Of a DNA stretch of 64,000 nucleotides, positions 25,920 through 35,158 are shown in pieces (within the stretch, counting starts at the first letter, position 1; each line of letters starts with the position of its first letter). Source of the stretch: Wenyingzhuangia fucanilytica (lineage in GTDB: Bacteria; Bacteroidota; Bacteroidia; Flavobacteriales; Flavobacteriaceae); the NCBI RefSeq assembly GCF_001697185.1, contig NZ_CP014224.1, forward strand, positions 1,488,001-1,552,000, in the 5' to 3' direction. The translations under genes and the position numbers were made by a program. The notes under the pieces were generated by a model that saw only the letters and a program-made list of their open reading frames with translations, ran no database searches and was not told the origin of the DNA.

Positions 25920-27437
25920 TTAAGTCAATAAATCTTTAACCACATTTCCATGTACATCAGTCAATCTGTATCTTCTTCCTTGGTGTTTAAAGGTGAGTTT
26001 TTCATGATCAACACCAAATAAGTGGAGTAGTGTTGCATGAAAATCGTGAACGTGTACAGGGTCTTTGGTAACGTTGTAACTAAAGTCATCTGTTTCTCCA
26101 AAGGTAAATCCAGGTTTAACACCAGCACCTGCCATCCACATCGTAAATGCTTTTGGATGGTGGTCTCTACCATAGTTAGTACTTGTAAGTTGACCTTGAG
26201 AATAGACGGTTCTACCAAATTCACCTCCCCAAATCACTAGGGTGTCTTCAAACATTCCACGTTGTTTTAAATCTTTAATCAATGCAGCAGTTGCTTGATC
26301 TGTTTTTTTAGATTGACTTTTTACTCCACTTGGACAATAGTTGTGCTGATCCCATCCTTGATGATACAATTGCACAAATTTGACTCCTTTTTCTAATAGT
26401 TTTCTAGCCATCAAACAATTGGCAGCATAAGTTCCAGGGTCTTTACTGTCTTTTCCATACATTTCAAAAATATGTTCTGGCTCATCGCTAATATCGGTGA
26501 CCTCTGGCACAGATGTTTGCATTTTAAAAGCCATTTCGTATTGAGACATTCTAGCTTGAATTTCTGGATCTCCATAAGCATCACCTTGCAAGTCGTTTAG
26601 ATGACTTAAATAATCTAACATATGTCTTCTATCATGACCATCATAATTTTCAGGATCTGTTAAATACAATACTGGATCTTTTCCTGATCTAAATTGTACT
26701 CCTTGATGTTCTGTAGGTAAAAAACCATTTCCCCATAAACTAGATTTTAAAGGTTGTCCTTTTCCATTTTTAGAAACTAGCGTAATAAAAGTAGGAAGGT
26801 TTTCATTGTCTGAACCCAATCCATAACTTAACCAAGAACCAATAGAGGGTCTACCCGGTAATTGATTTCCTGTTTGCATAAAAGTAATGGCAGGAGTATG
26901 GTTTATTTGGTCGGTTTGCATTCCTTTGATAAAACATAAATCATCAACAACTTCTGATAAGTAGGGCATGATTTCACTTACCCAAGCTCTAGATTCTCCA
27001 TATTGTTTAAATTTAAAAGCTGAAGGAGCAATAGGCAAGGTGCTTTGGCTACCACTCATTCCTGTCAATTTGGTGGCTCCAATAACAGACTCTGGCAATT
27101 CTTTTCCAAACATGTCTGTAAGTTTAGGTTTGTAATCAAACAAGTCCATTTGCGAAGGCCCTCCACTTTGAAATAAGTATACCACTCGTTTTGCTTTAGG
27201 CAGATGATGTGGCAATCCCAATCTATTTTTATTATAAGCTTGTAATAATTGTTCTGTTGCTTTTTCTTGTTTTACAGCGCTCCATAGTTTTTCTGTTCCT
27301 AATAAACTTCCTAAAGCCAAGGCTCCTAAACCAAGAGAAGTTTGTTTTAGGAAATGTCTTCTGTCCAATTGCTTTTCAATTCCTTGTAAGTCTCTATTGT
27401 TAGATCTCAGTTTTTTATGTTCGTGATTGTTACACAT
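25920..27437 (-). CDS. DUF1501 protein, Tat-exported
   Basis: A 505-residue protein with a twin-arginine motif (LDRRHFLKQTSLGLGALAL, about residues 24-42) and the DUF1501 signatures VVYLFQSGGPSQMDLFDYKP, HTPAITFMQTG, GWDQHNYC, VIWGGEFGRT and GRDHHPKAFTMWMAGAG. DUF1501 belongs to the alkaline-phosphatase/sulfatase-like superfamily, so a hydrolase role on a phosphate or sulfate ester is conceivable. No family member's reaction is known to me. In Planctomycetes, DUF1501 genes regularly follow PSCyt1-DUF1549-DUF1553 genes, exactly as here (29 nt downstream of that gene). Confidence 0.85.
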   Translation of the reverse strand: MCNNHEHKKLRSNNRDLQGIEKQLDRRHFLKQTSLGLGALALGSLLGTEKLWSAVKQEKATEQLLQAYNKNRLGLPHHLPKAKRVVYLFQSGGPSQMDLFDYKPKLTDMFGKELPESVIGATKLTGMSGSQSTLPIAPSAFKFKQYGESRAWVSEIMPYLSEVVDDLCFIKGMQTDQINHTPAITFMQTGNQLPGRPSIGSWLSYGLGSDNENLPTFITLVSKNGKGQPLKSSLWGNGFLPTEHQGVQFRSGKDPVLYLTDPENYDGHDRRHMLDYLSHLNDLQGDAYGDPEIQARMSQYEMAFKMQTSVPEVTDISDEPEHIFEMYGKDSKDPGTYAANCLMARKLLEKGVKFVQLYHQGWDQHNYCPSGVKSQSKKTDQATAALIKDLKQRGMFEDTLVIWGGEFGRTVYSQGQLTSTNYGRDHHPKAFTMWMAGAGVKPGFTFGETDDFSYNVTKDPVHVHDFHATLLHLFGVDHEKLTFKHQGRRYRLTDVHGNVVKDLLT

Positions 27438-27466
27438 AATTTTATCTTATATAAGAGGTTTGCAAT

Positions 27467-30400
27467 TTATCTTTTAGTAATGGTTGCATCAGAATTCATA
27501 ATAGTACTCGCTACAACGGCATTGGCGGCAATCAGTGCTTTATCATCTGATGGGTTGATTTTATAGCTTCCGGTAGTTAACCATCCTAAGGTCTTTTTAG
27601 GGTTTTTCTGGAATTTTTGATATTCTGATTGTTGTAATTCTGTGAGTAATTCAAGTTCTTTGGTTGTTACTGTTCTCCCTGTTAACTTTCTGAATATTTG
27701 TTGAATTCCTGCTTTGGCATTTTTTGCTTCTGCAATTTGTTTTCCTAAAACTCTAGATGCTTCAATATAAGTAGGGTCATTTAATACCACTAAGGCTTGT
27801 AAAGGTGTGTTTGTTTTTTGTCTACGTGTGGTACACAAATCTCTGGTAGGCGCATCAAAAGTAGCAATGGTTGGGTTGGGTACAGTACGTTTCCAAATGG
27901 TATACATACTTCTTCTATACAAACCATCAAACCCATCTTGTTCATAATGATCTCCATTTACTCTCCACAATCCTTTTGGTTGGTAGGGTTTTACACTTTC
28001 TCCTCCAATTTTATCATTCATCAATCCAGAAGCAAACAAAGCATTGTCTCTTAACATTTCTCCTGTTAATCTATTGGCAGGTCCTCGGGCTAGTAATCTG
28101 TTTTCATTGTCTATTTCTAATAGTTTTTGACTAATAGCTGAACTTTGTTGGTAGGTATTAGACATCATTATTGTTTTATGAAGTTTTTTAACATCCCATC
28201 CAGATTCTATAAACTCTAAGGCTAACCAATCTAATAATTTAGGGTGTGTAGGCATTTCTCCTTGATTTCCAAAATCATCTGATGTTACGACCAATCCTTG
28301 TCCAAAAATATTTTGCCAATATCTATTTACAGTTACTCTAGCGGTTAGCGGATTGTTTGGATCCATGATCCATTTTGCCAAACCAACTCTGTTTTTAGGG
28401 ATTTGTTTGTCTATAGGAAATATTTCGTTGGGTACGTTTGGAAATACGGAATCTGTAGGAGAATCGTAGTTACCTCTATCTAAAATATAGGTTTGTCTAG
28501 GGGTTTTTCTTTCCTTCATCACCATGATTTGTTTCACCTTATTGATGCTATCAACAAAAACACTTCTTTCTTTTTCTAGTTGTTGAATGCTGTTTTTGTA
28601 AACCGGTGAATTGGTTGCTAGATAATAATCCGTTAATAGTTGTTTTTCTTGATGGTTTAACGAGGCGTAATTTTTAGACTCTAAGGTTTGTATTTTTTTA
28701 GGGTTGGCTATTTGCATTACTTCAATAGCACTCAGTTTTTTGTTAAAAACAAGTAAATTATCTACCGTAGCTCCTCCAATACCTTTTCCTCTCCATACTG
28801 CGCCAACACGTAAGCCAGGTTCTACTTTTGGACTGTCCTCACCATACAATCTTAAACCATGGAAAATGATGTCTTTATAAAGATTGTCAAAAGAAGTTGT
28901 CGTTTCTAATTTTTCCCCATCAAGGTAGATATGAAGTCCTTTTGCTTTACTAGAGCCATCATAAGTCATGGTTAATTGGACCCATTTTTCTTTAGGAATT
29001 TCTTTTTTAGACTCAATAACGATGGCATTATCAGGGTATACATGTGCTAACAAGGCTTCTATTTTATTGTTTTTTATTTTTAGGTGATAGCCTCTAAAAC
29101 CATGTAGTTCTGGACTATTCATTTTGTGAAAAATAACTCCTGTTTCAAGATCTTTTGGAACAAAAATATCTATCCCAATACTAAAAGACTGACTTCTCTG
29201 AAAGATTCCAATTTTATCTAAATCTAACCAGGTGTCCCCATTAAAAGTCAACCCTTTTCCTTGTTTTCCTTGTTTGTATACAGCGGGTTCGTTTTCTACA
29301 AATTGTTGACGCATTTGGATGTGATTTTTTCCATTACCACCTATTTTGTTAGTTAGTTTTTTGGTATCAAAATCAAATTCAGCTATTAATCCAGAAGGTT
29401 TTTTATGACTAGGGATTTTTTGAAAGTTGTTTTGTGCAAGCCATTTAGTTGCTTTTTTGCTTTCTTCTTTTTTGATATTCTCTACTTTGTTTTCTGAGGT
29501 TGTTACAATTCCTCTTAAATAAGCCAATACGTCTTTTTGTTGTTGTGTAGGTAATAACATAGCAGGAACAGGAGTTGCCAAATCCCAAGGAATTAGACCG
29601 GTTTCATCTATATTGTTAAAGAAAGCATACATTTCATAGTAGTTTTTCTGAGAGATAGGATCGTATTTGTGATCGTGACACTTGGCACAAGCATAGGATA
29701 GTCCTAATAATCCTTGACTTACGGTTGCTGTTCTATCTGCTACATACTCAGACCTAAATTCTTCATCTATAATTCCACCTTCTAAGTTTTGTGGATGTAA
29801 TCTGTTAAATGCCGTAGCTAATTTTTGTTCTTTTGTGGCATTAGGCAGCATATCTCCAGCAATTTGCCAAGTAACAAATTGGTCATAAGGCATGTTTTCG
29901 TTAAAAGATTTAATAACCCAATCTCTCCATGGAGAGGTGTCTCTATATTTGTCATTACTATATCCATGGGTGTCTGCATAACGAGCTAAATCCATCCAGT
30001 CCAAGGTTCTTTGTTCTCCGTAGTGAGGTGATGCTAACAAACGATCAATTTGTTTTTCATAAGCATTAGGAGAGTTATCTTTTAAAAACACATCTAATTC
30101 CTTTAAAGTAGGAGGTAAGCCTATTAAATCTAAAGAGGCACGTCTTAACAATATTTCTTTGTCTGCTTTTTTAGAAGGACTGATGTTTCTTTCTTCCAAT
30201 TTGGCAATTACAAAATTATCAATAGGATTGGCAACCAAGTTTTTTTCTTTTACATTGGGTACTTCATATTTTTCGGGTTTTATAAAAGCCCAATGTTTTT
30301 TATATGTAGCACCCTCTTCAATCCATTTAATTAAAATAGCCTTTTCCTTTGCTGTTAATAATAAATGTGATTCTGGGGTTGGCATGATTACATTAGGATC

Positions 30401-30706
30401 TTCACTAATTATTCTATGAAAAACTTCAGAAGACTTTAAGTCTTTAGGTACTATAGCATATTTTCCTGGTGATTCAGAAAGCTCTGCATATGCAGCTTCT
30501 GCAGAATGTAATTGCACACCTCCTTTGATGTTTTTTGCATCAGGTCCATGACATAAAAAACACTTGTCTGATAAAATAGGTTTTACATGTTGGTTAAAAT
30601 CTAATTTAGTAGGCAAGGCTTTATAAGCAGTTTCCACATCGGTAGACAGACTAGGTTTGCACGAGGTTAATACTAAAATAATGATCGCAGTAAAAATGTA
30701 TTTCAT
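27467..30706 (-). CDS. PSCyt1-DUF1549-LamG-DUF1553 lipoprotein (planctomycete-type cytochrome)
   Basis: A 1079-residue lipoprotein (LTSC, Cys16). Domains in order: a PSCyt1 c-haem domain with CFLCH at 49-53 and MPTPESHLLL; DUF1549 at about 150-370 (RRASLDLIGLPPT, WMDLARYADTHGYSND); a LamG/concanavalin-like domain at about 440-640 (LTFNGDTWLDLDKI, GLHIYLDGEKL); and DUF1553 at about 760-1030 (NRYWQNIFGQGLV, RRSMYTIWKR, CTTRRQKTNTPLQALVVLNDP). The architecture is abundant in Planctomycetes and Verrucomicrobia and uncommon in flavobacteria. It is the first gene of the operon, divergent from the AraC gene. The function is unknown. A LamG domain suggests glycan binding and the haem suggests an oxidoreductase. 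Confidence 0.88.
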   Translation of the reverse strand: MKYIFTAIIILVLTSCKPSLSTDVETAYKALPTKLDFNQHVKPILSDKCFLCHGPDAKNIKGGVQLHSAEAAYAELSESPGKYAIVPKDLKSSEVFHRIISEDPNVIMPTPESHLLLTAKEKAILIKWIEEGATYKKHWAFIKPEKYEVPNVKEKNLVANPIDNFVIAKLEERNISPSKKADKEILLRRASLDLIGLPPTLKELDVFLKDNSPNAYEKQIDRLLASPHYGEQRTLDWMDLARYADTHGYSNDKYRDTSPWRDWVIKSFNENMPYDQFVTWQIAGDMLPNATKEQKLATAFNRLHPQNLEGGIIDEEFRSEYVADRTATVSQGLLGLSYACAKCHDHKYDPISQKNYYEMYAFFNNIDETGLIPWDLATPVPAMLLPTQQQKDVLAYLRGIVTTSENKVENIKKEESKKATKWLAQNNFQKIPSHKKPSGLIAEFDFDTKKLTNKIGGNGKNHIQMRQQFVENEPAVYKQGKQGKGLTFNGDTWLDLDKIGIFQRSQSFSIGIDIFVPKDLETGVIFHKMNSPELHGFRGYHLKIKNNKIEALLAHVYPDNAIVIESKKEIPKEKWVQLTMTYDGSSKAKGLHIYLDGEKLETTTSFDNLYKDIIFHGLRLYGEDSPKVEPGLRVGAVWRGKGIGGATVDNLLVFNKKLSAIEVMQIANPKKIQTLESKNYASLNHQEKQLLTDYYLATNSPVYKNSIQQLEKERSVFVDSINKVKQIMVMKERKTPRQTYILDRGNYDSPTDSVFPNVPNEIFPIDKQIPKNRVGLAKWIMDPNNPLTARVTVNRYWQNIFGQGLVVTSDDFGNQGEMPTHPKLLDWLALEFIESGWDVKKLHKTIMMSNTYQQSSAISQKLLEIDNENRLLARGPANRLTGEMLRDNALFASGLMNDKIGGESVKPYQPKGLWRVNGDHYEQDGFDGLYRRSMYTIWKRTVPNPTIATFDAPTRDLCTTRRQKTNTPLQALVVLNDPTYIEASRVLGKQIAEAKNAKAGIQQIFRKLTGRTVTTKELELLTELQQSEYQKFQKNPKKTLGWLTTGSYKINPSDDKALIAANAVVASTIMNSDATITKR

Positions 30707-30831
30707 GGTTTTTTGTTTCGTAGTTTCACAAAATTAGCGCGACATGTAGGTAGATTTTATATATTTGGCAGACTAATTATTGCACAAATCCGACATGTTC
30801 AGTTGATGTCGTGTTAAAAACTTATTAAAAA
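30707..30831. promoter_or_regulatory. Divergent control region between the redox operon and the AraC gene
   Basis: 125 nt separate the two divergent starts. On the minus strand TAATTTTG (complement of 30729-30736) fits a -7 element for the operon; on the plus strand TATATTTG (30760-30767) fits one for the AraC gene. CGACATGT occurs at 30740 and again at 30791, the second as half of CGACAT-N9-ATGTCG. These repeated half-sites are candidate AraC binding sites. -33 elements are not convincing, as expected for activator-dependent promoters. Confidence 0.45.
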
Positions 30832-31707
30832 GTGTATAAAAGCATAGAAAATTTATCAATATCGTTATTAAACGTAGGATATGTTAATTTAAATGAGGCT
30901 TGGGATTTTGAAAATGTTATCAGTCCATTTTTTAGATTGTATTACATTACAGATGGAGATGCTTATGTTTACCATCATCAAAAACGATATGATTTAAAGC
31001 CAGGATATATGTATTTGATTCCGAGTTTTACTTACAGTCATTACAAATGTTCGGGGTCAATGAGTCAATATTATATTAGTGCACTTGAAGTTTCGACTAC
31101 TGGAGTTTCTGTTTTTTCTGTACTTAATTTTTTATATGAAATAGAAGGAGATGAGTTTAGTTTGATGTGCTTTAAAAGAATTTTGGAATTAAACCCGAAT
31201 AGGACCATTGTAAAAGATGACCCTAAAGTATATGACAATCCTACAGGGTTGGATTTTTTTAGAAATGAAAATAAAAAATTATCGGAAAGTACTTATTTAG
31301 AAACGAGAGACTTGTTGTTGGCTTTGTTGTCAAAGTTTATATCTTCAGCTAAAGAAGTTGATTTTACAGATAAAACCTCAAAAATTGGAAGAATCGCTAA
31401 TTATATAGAAATTAACTTAGCTACAGAAATTACTGTAAAAGATTTGGCAGATGTTTGTCATTTAAATGTAGACTATTTTTCTAGGTTATTTAAACAGACT
31501 TATCATATTAGACCTAACGAGTATATTCAAAAGAAAAGAGTAGAAAGAGCACAGTTGTTGTTGATAGCAAGTTCAGATTCTTTGAAAGAAATTGCTGACA
31601 AAGTAGGTTTTACAAGCGTGACATATTTTTCTAGAGTGTTTAAAAAACATACAAAAAAAAGTCCATTGCAATATAGAAAAGAGCAATGGACTTTTAAAAA
31701 AGAGTAG
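30832..31707 (+). CDS. AraC-family transcriptional regulator
   Basis: A 291-residue protein starting at GTG (30832). An in-frame TAA lies just upstream at 30826 and no ATG is available at the domain edge. The N-terminal half is a cupin-type effector domain (FRLYYITDGDAYVYHHQKRYDLKPGYMYLIP). The C-terminal 100 residues carry the paired HTH motifs of AraC (VKDLADVCHLNVDYFSRLFKQ and LKEIADKVGFTSVTYFSRVFKKH). The divergent orientation and shared 125-nt control region point to regulation of the PSCyt1/DUF1501/peroxidase operon. The inducer is unknown; sugars are the usual ligands. It converges with trxB, 11 nt away. Confidence 0.9.
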   Translation: MYKSIENLSISLLNVGYVNLNEAWDFENVISPFFRLYYITDGDAYVYHHQKRYDLKPGYMYLIPSFTYSHYKCSGSMSQYYISALEVSTTGVSVFSVLNFLYEIEGDEFSLMCFKRILELNPNRTIVKDDPKVYDNPTGLDFFRNENKKLSESTYLETRDLLLALLSKFISSAKEVDFTDKTSKIGRIANYIEINLATEITVKDLADVCHLNVDYFSRLFKQTYHIRPNEYIQKKRVERAQLLLIASSDSLKEIADKVGFTSVTYFSRVFKKHTKKSPLQYRKEQWTFKKE

Positions 31708-31718
31708 GTGTTAAAAAC

Positions 31719-32666
31719 CTATTCTAAATTTCCTAAATAACGTTCTGCATCTAAAGCAGCCATACATCCTGTACCAGCAGCGGTAACAGCTTGTCTGTAT
31801 TCATGATCTTGAACATCACCAGCAGCAAAAACTCCAGGTTTGTTTGTTTTAGTAGATTTTCCTTTGGTTACTAAATAACCAGTTTCATCCATTTCTAATT
31901 GTCCTTTAAAGATATCTGTATTTGGAGTGTGACCAATAGCAATAAACACACCTGTAACAGCAATTTCATGCTTGTCATTAGTTTGGTTGTTTACCACACG
32001 AACACCTTCAACAACATTATCTCCTAAAACTTCATCCAATTCAGTATTGTATAAAACTTCAATGTTTTCAGTTTTTTCAACTCTGTGAATCATCGCTTTA
32101 GAAGCTCTCATATAATCCTTACGAACCAACATAGTAACTTTGTTACAAATATTAGCTAAGTAAGTAGCTTCTTCGGCAGCAGTATCTCCAGCTCCAACAA
32201 CAATTACATCTTGTTTACGGTAAAAGAACCCATCACAAGTAGCACAAGCAGAAACTCCACCACCTTTTAAACGTTCTTCACTTTCTAAACCTAAATATTT
32301 AGCAGTAGCACCGGTAGTAATAATTACTGTTTCAGCTTCTATTTGTTTGTCTCCATCAATAGTAACCTTGTGTATACCACCAACTTCACTACTAAAATCT
32401 ACAGCAGTAGCTAATCCAAAACGAACTTCTGTTCCAAAACGCTCAGCCTGATTTTTTAAGTCTTCCATCATAGCAGTACCATCAGTACCGTTAGGATATC
32501 CAGGAAAGTTGTCAACCTCTGTAGTAGTGGTTAATTGTCCTCCCATTTGCATTCCAGTATACATAACTGGTTTTAAATCTGCTCTAGAAGCATATATGGC
32601 AGCAGTGTAACCTGCAGGACCTGATCCGATAATCAAGCATTTAATTCTTTCAATAGTATCTGACAT
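31719..32666 (-). CDS. trxB: Thioredoxin-disulfide reductase
   Basis: A 315-residue NADPH-dependent flavoprotein. FAD-binding GSGPAG at residues 14-19, redox-active CATC at 141-144 and the NADPH-binding GAGDTAAEEA stretch are all present, followed by GVFAAGDVQDHEYRQAVTAAGTGCMAALDAE. Length and domain order match standard low-molecular-weight TrxB. It keeps cytoplasmic thioredoxin reduced. It is monocistronic and convergent with the AraC gene, with 265 nt of non-coding sequence upstream. Confidence 0.96.
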   Translation of the reverse strand: MSDTIERIKCLIIGSGPAGYTAAIYASRADLKPVMYTGMQMGGQLTTTTEVDNFPGYPNGTDGTAMMEDLKNQAERFGTEVRFGLATAVDFSSEVGGIHKVTIDGDKQIEAETVIITTGATAKYLGLESEERLKGGGVSACATCDGFFYRKQDVIVVGAGDTAAEEATYLANICNKVTMLVRKDYMRASKAMIHRVEKTENIEVLYNTELDEVLGDNVVEGVRVVNNQTNDKHEIAVTGVFIAIGHTPNTDIFKGQLEMDETGYLVTKGKSTKTNKPGVFAAGDVQDHEYRQAVTAAGTGCMAALDAERYLGNLE

Positions 32667-32931
32667 TTTCTATTTTATTTTAGAATTTATGAGTCGCTAA
32701 AATAAATCTTTTTTACACTTTTAAGTGTTAATGTTTATAACTTTTAACAATCTAACCATCAATTTTTGTGATGTAAATTTGTTGGGCTTTTTTTGTATAA
32801 ATAACCTAGGTTTTTATAGTGATAATTGAAGAGTTTATTCGTTTTCTATATCCATAAATAATGCTATTTTTACAATTGCGTTAAATTAAGGTTAACCCAA
32901 TGTATATTTCCACAAGTTATTCAACTACTCT

Positions 32932-33684
32932 ATGTTAGATACTACTAAAAAATATGATTTGATTATTGTAATTCCCTCTTACAACGAGTCTAAATCATTG
33001 AAAGAAAAAAAGTTTATTTCTTTTTTAAACAATAAAAGTAATGTGGCAATTTGCTTTGTAAATGATGGGTCTACAGACAATACTTTAGAGATATTAAAAT
33101 CTTTTGAAAGTAAATTAGAAGATCAAATAGTTGTTTTTGATTGTGTTGAAAACCAAGGAAAAGCAGGAGCAACTATGATGGGAATGAACTATTGTGCAGA
33201 ACATTTTAATTTTGATAAAATTGCTTATTTAGATGCTGACTTGGCTACTCCATTAAGGGAATGTTATAGAATTAGTAGAAAGTTAAATGGAAAGCTAACT
33301 TTTGTTTTTGGGTCTAGAATAAAAAAATTAGGGTCTAGAATAGAACGTAGTTCTTTTAGATTTTTTACAGGACGTATTATTGCCACCTTTATTTCTAACA
33401 TATTAAGATTAGGGGTTTATGATACACAGTGTGGAATAAAAGTTTTTACCAAAGATTTAAGCATTGTTGTTTTTAACAAACCTTTTTTGTCTAAATGGTT
33501 ATTTGATGTAGAAATTTTCTTTAGAATTATTCAGTTCTACAGTAGGGAAGTAGCCATTGTAAAAATGAAAGAAATTCCTTTAAGAAAATGGGTAGACAAA
33601 GGAGATTCTAAGGTTAAAATGAGTTACTTCTTTAAGTTATGGCTAGATTTGCTAAAAATTAACCAAGCTTATAAAAAACTATAA
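32932..33684 (+). CDS. GT2 glycosyltransferase (polyprenyl/dolichyl-phosphate sugar synthase-like)
   Basis: A 250-residue GT-A-fold glycosyltransferase. IPSYNES (about 14-20), VNDGSTDN (43-50) and LDADLATP with the DxD metal-binding Asp101-x-Asp103 identify family GT2. QCGIKVFTKD and WLFDVEIFFR match dolichyl/undecaprenyl-phosphate glucose or mannose synthases. It would load a sugar onto a lipid phosphate. The next gene, 5 nt downstream, is an ArnT/PMT-like enzyme that uses such lipid-linked sugars as donors, so the pair is a coherent cell-envelope glycosylation unit (inference). There are no C-terminal membrane helices. Confidence 0.87.
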   Translation: MLDTTKKYDLIIVIPSYNESKSLKEKKFISFLNNKSNVAICFVNDGSTDNTLEILKSFESKLEDQIVVFDCVENQGKAGATMMGMNYCAEHFNFDKIAYLDADLATPLRECYRISRKLNGKLTFVFGSRIKKLGSRIERSSFRFFTGRIIATFISNILRLGVYDTQCGIKVFTKDLSIVVFNKPFLSKWLFDVEIFFRIIQFYSREVAIVKMKEIPLRKWVDKGDSKVKMSYFFKLWLDLLKINQAYKKL

Positions 33685-33689
33685 AATTC

Positions 33690-35099
33690 ATGTTGGCAAA
33701 TATTAAAAAGTACGCTTTAGAAATTACAGTGTTTTTTCTTGGAGCCCTTCGTTTATTGGTAAGTGCATGGCTTCCTTTGTTAGATAAAACAGAAGCTAGA
33801 TATGCCGAAATTGCTCGTATTATGTATGATACAGGAAATTGGGTAACTCCTCAAATAGATTACGGAGTTCCTTTTTGGGCAAAACCACCAATGTCTACGT
33901 GGATTTCTGCTTTTAGTTACCAAATTTTTGGGGTGAATGAGTTTGCTGCTCGTTTACCTTCTTTTTTATTACAAGTTTTCTTAATTGTTTTTGTTGCTAA
34001 AGCTTTAGATTTTACCAAAAAACAAACGTATTGGTTTGCATTGGTGTTGTTTACCATTCCAGAATATTACATTCATTGCGGAGTAGTGTCTACAGATTCT
34101 TCTTTGTTAGTAGGGATTACTTTAATTATGGTTGGTTTTTGGAATTCATTGAAAGAAAATTACAATCAAAGAGCGTGGAAGTTTGTTACTTGGGTAGGTG
34201 TTGCTATTGGTATGTTGGCTAAAGGGCCTATTGTTTTGGTTTTAACTGTTCCGCCAATTTTTGTGTGGTCTTGTTTGTATAAAGGACAATTAGTAGCGTT
34301 TTTTAAAAAAGCTTTTTGGTTGCCAGGAATGATGATTGCTTTTGTAATTTCATTTACATGGTATTATTGGGCAGAAGTTAGAACTCCTGGTTTTATTGAT
34401 TACTTTTTTGTTGGAGAACATTACAAACGTTTTTTTGAATCTGGATGGAAAGGAGATAAATACGGCTTTGCCAAGCAACAACCTATGGGAATGATTTGGG
34501 TATTTTTATTACTTTTTTCTCTTCCTTGGATTCAGTTTGTTATTGCCAAAGGAATTAAAAAGAAAAACGAATTGATAAAAGACAAATGGGGAACTTATTT
34601 GTGGTTTTGGATGTTATGGACTCCTTTATTTTTTACCATTTCTAAAAGTTTAATTCATACTTATACCTTACCAAGTATGATTCCTTTAGGATTGTTGGTA
34701 ATGCATTATTTTGAGAATTATCAAAAACAAAAGGCTTGGTTTATAGGAGCTATGGTTGTACCTGTATTAGTATTTATTGGTTTTATAGGGATGAATACTT
34801 TTTATACAGACACCAATTGGCAAAATACAGACAAGCATTTATTAAAAGAAATGACCCACAAAGAAGTAACAGATTGTTATGCGTGGGAGTTTAAATCTTA
34901 TTCTTCGCAGTTTTATACTTCTGGAAAAATAAAAGTCATTGATACGGCAGAAGAATTAGGAGATTTAATGAAACAAGAAGATCCTTTTTATATTTTATCA
35001 AGGAATTCACATTATAAAAACATGCCAGATGTTTTTAAAGAACAATTAACATTGGTTGGGACTAATAAAAAATCTCAATTATTTATATACAATCCTTAA
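33690..35099 (+). CDS. ArnT/PMT-like membrane glycosyltransferase (GT39/GT83 type)
   Basis: A 469-residue multi-spanning membrane protein. The first periplasmic loop holds LLDKTEARYAEIARIMYDTG with the acidic Asp32/Glu35 typical of GT-C glycosyltransferases, then VPFWAKPPMSTWISA. About 10-11 hydrophobic helices follow. Family members transfer a sugar from a polyprenyl phosphate to lipid A, protein or glycan on the outer face of the inner membrane. It lies 5 nt after the GT2 gene that probably makes the donor, and is closed by a terminator at 35104-35140. The acceptor is unknown; lipid A or cell-surface glycan are the likeliest. Confidence 0.85.
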   Translation: MLANIKKYALEITVFFLGALRLLVSAWLPLLDKTEARYAEIARIMYDTGNWVTPQIDYGVPFWAKPPMSTWISAFSYQIFGVNEFAARLPSFLLQVFLIVFVAKALDFTKKQTYWFALVLFTIPEYYIHCGVVSTDSSLLVGITLIMVGFWNSLKENYNQRAWKFVTWVGVAIGMLAKGPIVLVLTVPPIFVWSCLYKGQLVAFFKKAFWLPGMMIAFVISFTWYYWAEVRTPGFIDYFFVGEHYKRFFESGWKGDKYGFAKQQPMGMIWVFLLLFSLPWIQFVIAKGIKKKNELIKDKWGTYLWFWMLWTPLFFTISKSLIHTYTLPSMIPLGLLVMHYFENYQKQKAWFIGAMVVPVLVFIGFIGMNTFYTDTNWQNTDKHLLKEMTHKEVTDCYAWEFKSYSSQFYTSGKIKVIDTAEELGDLMKQEDPFYILSRNSHYKNMPDVFKEQLTLVGTNKKSQLFIYNP

Positions 35100-35103
35100 A
35101 ACA

Positions 35104-35140
35104 AAAAGAGCTGTTATATTTAATAACAGCTCTTTTTTTT
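35104..35140 (+). terminator. Terminator, bidirectional, after the GT2/ArnT-like pair
   Basis: A stem of AAAAGAGCTGTTAT (35104-35117) with ATAACAGCTCTTTT and then a T run to 35140. It lies between convergent genes and can serve both, because the minus-strand copy also ends in T5. Confidence 0.9.
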
Positions 35141-35158
35141 GATGTATTAATTGGGTGC

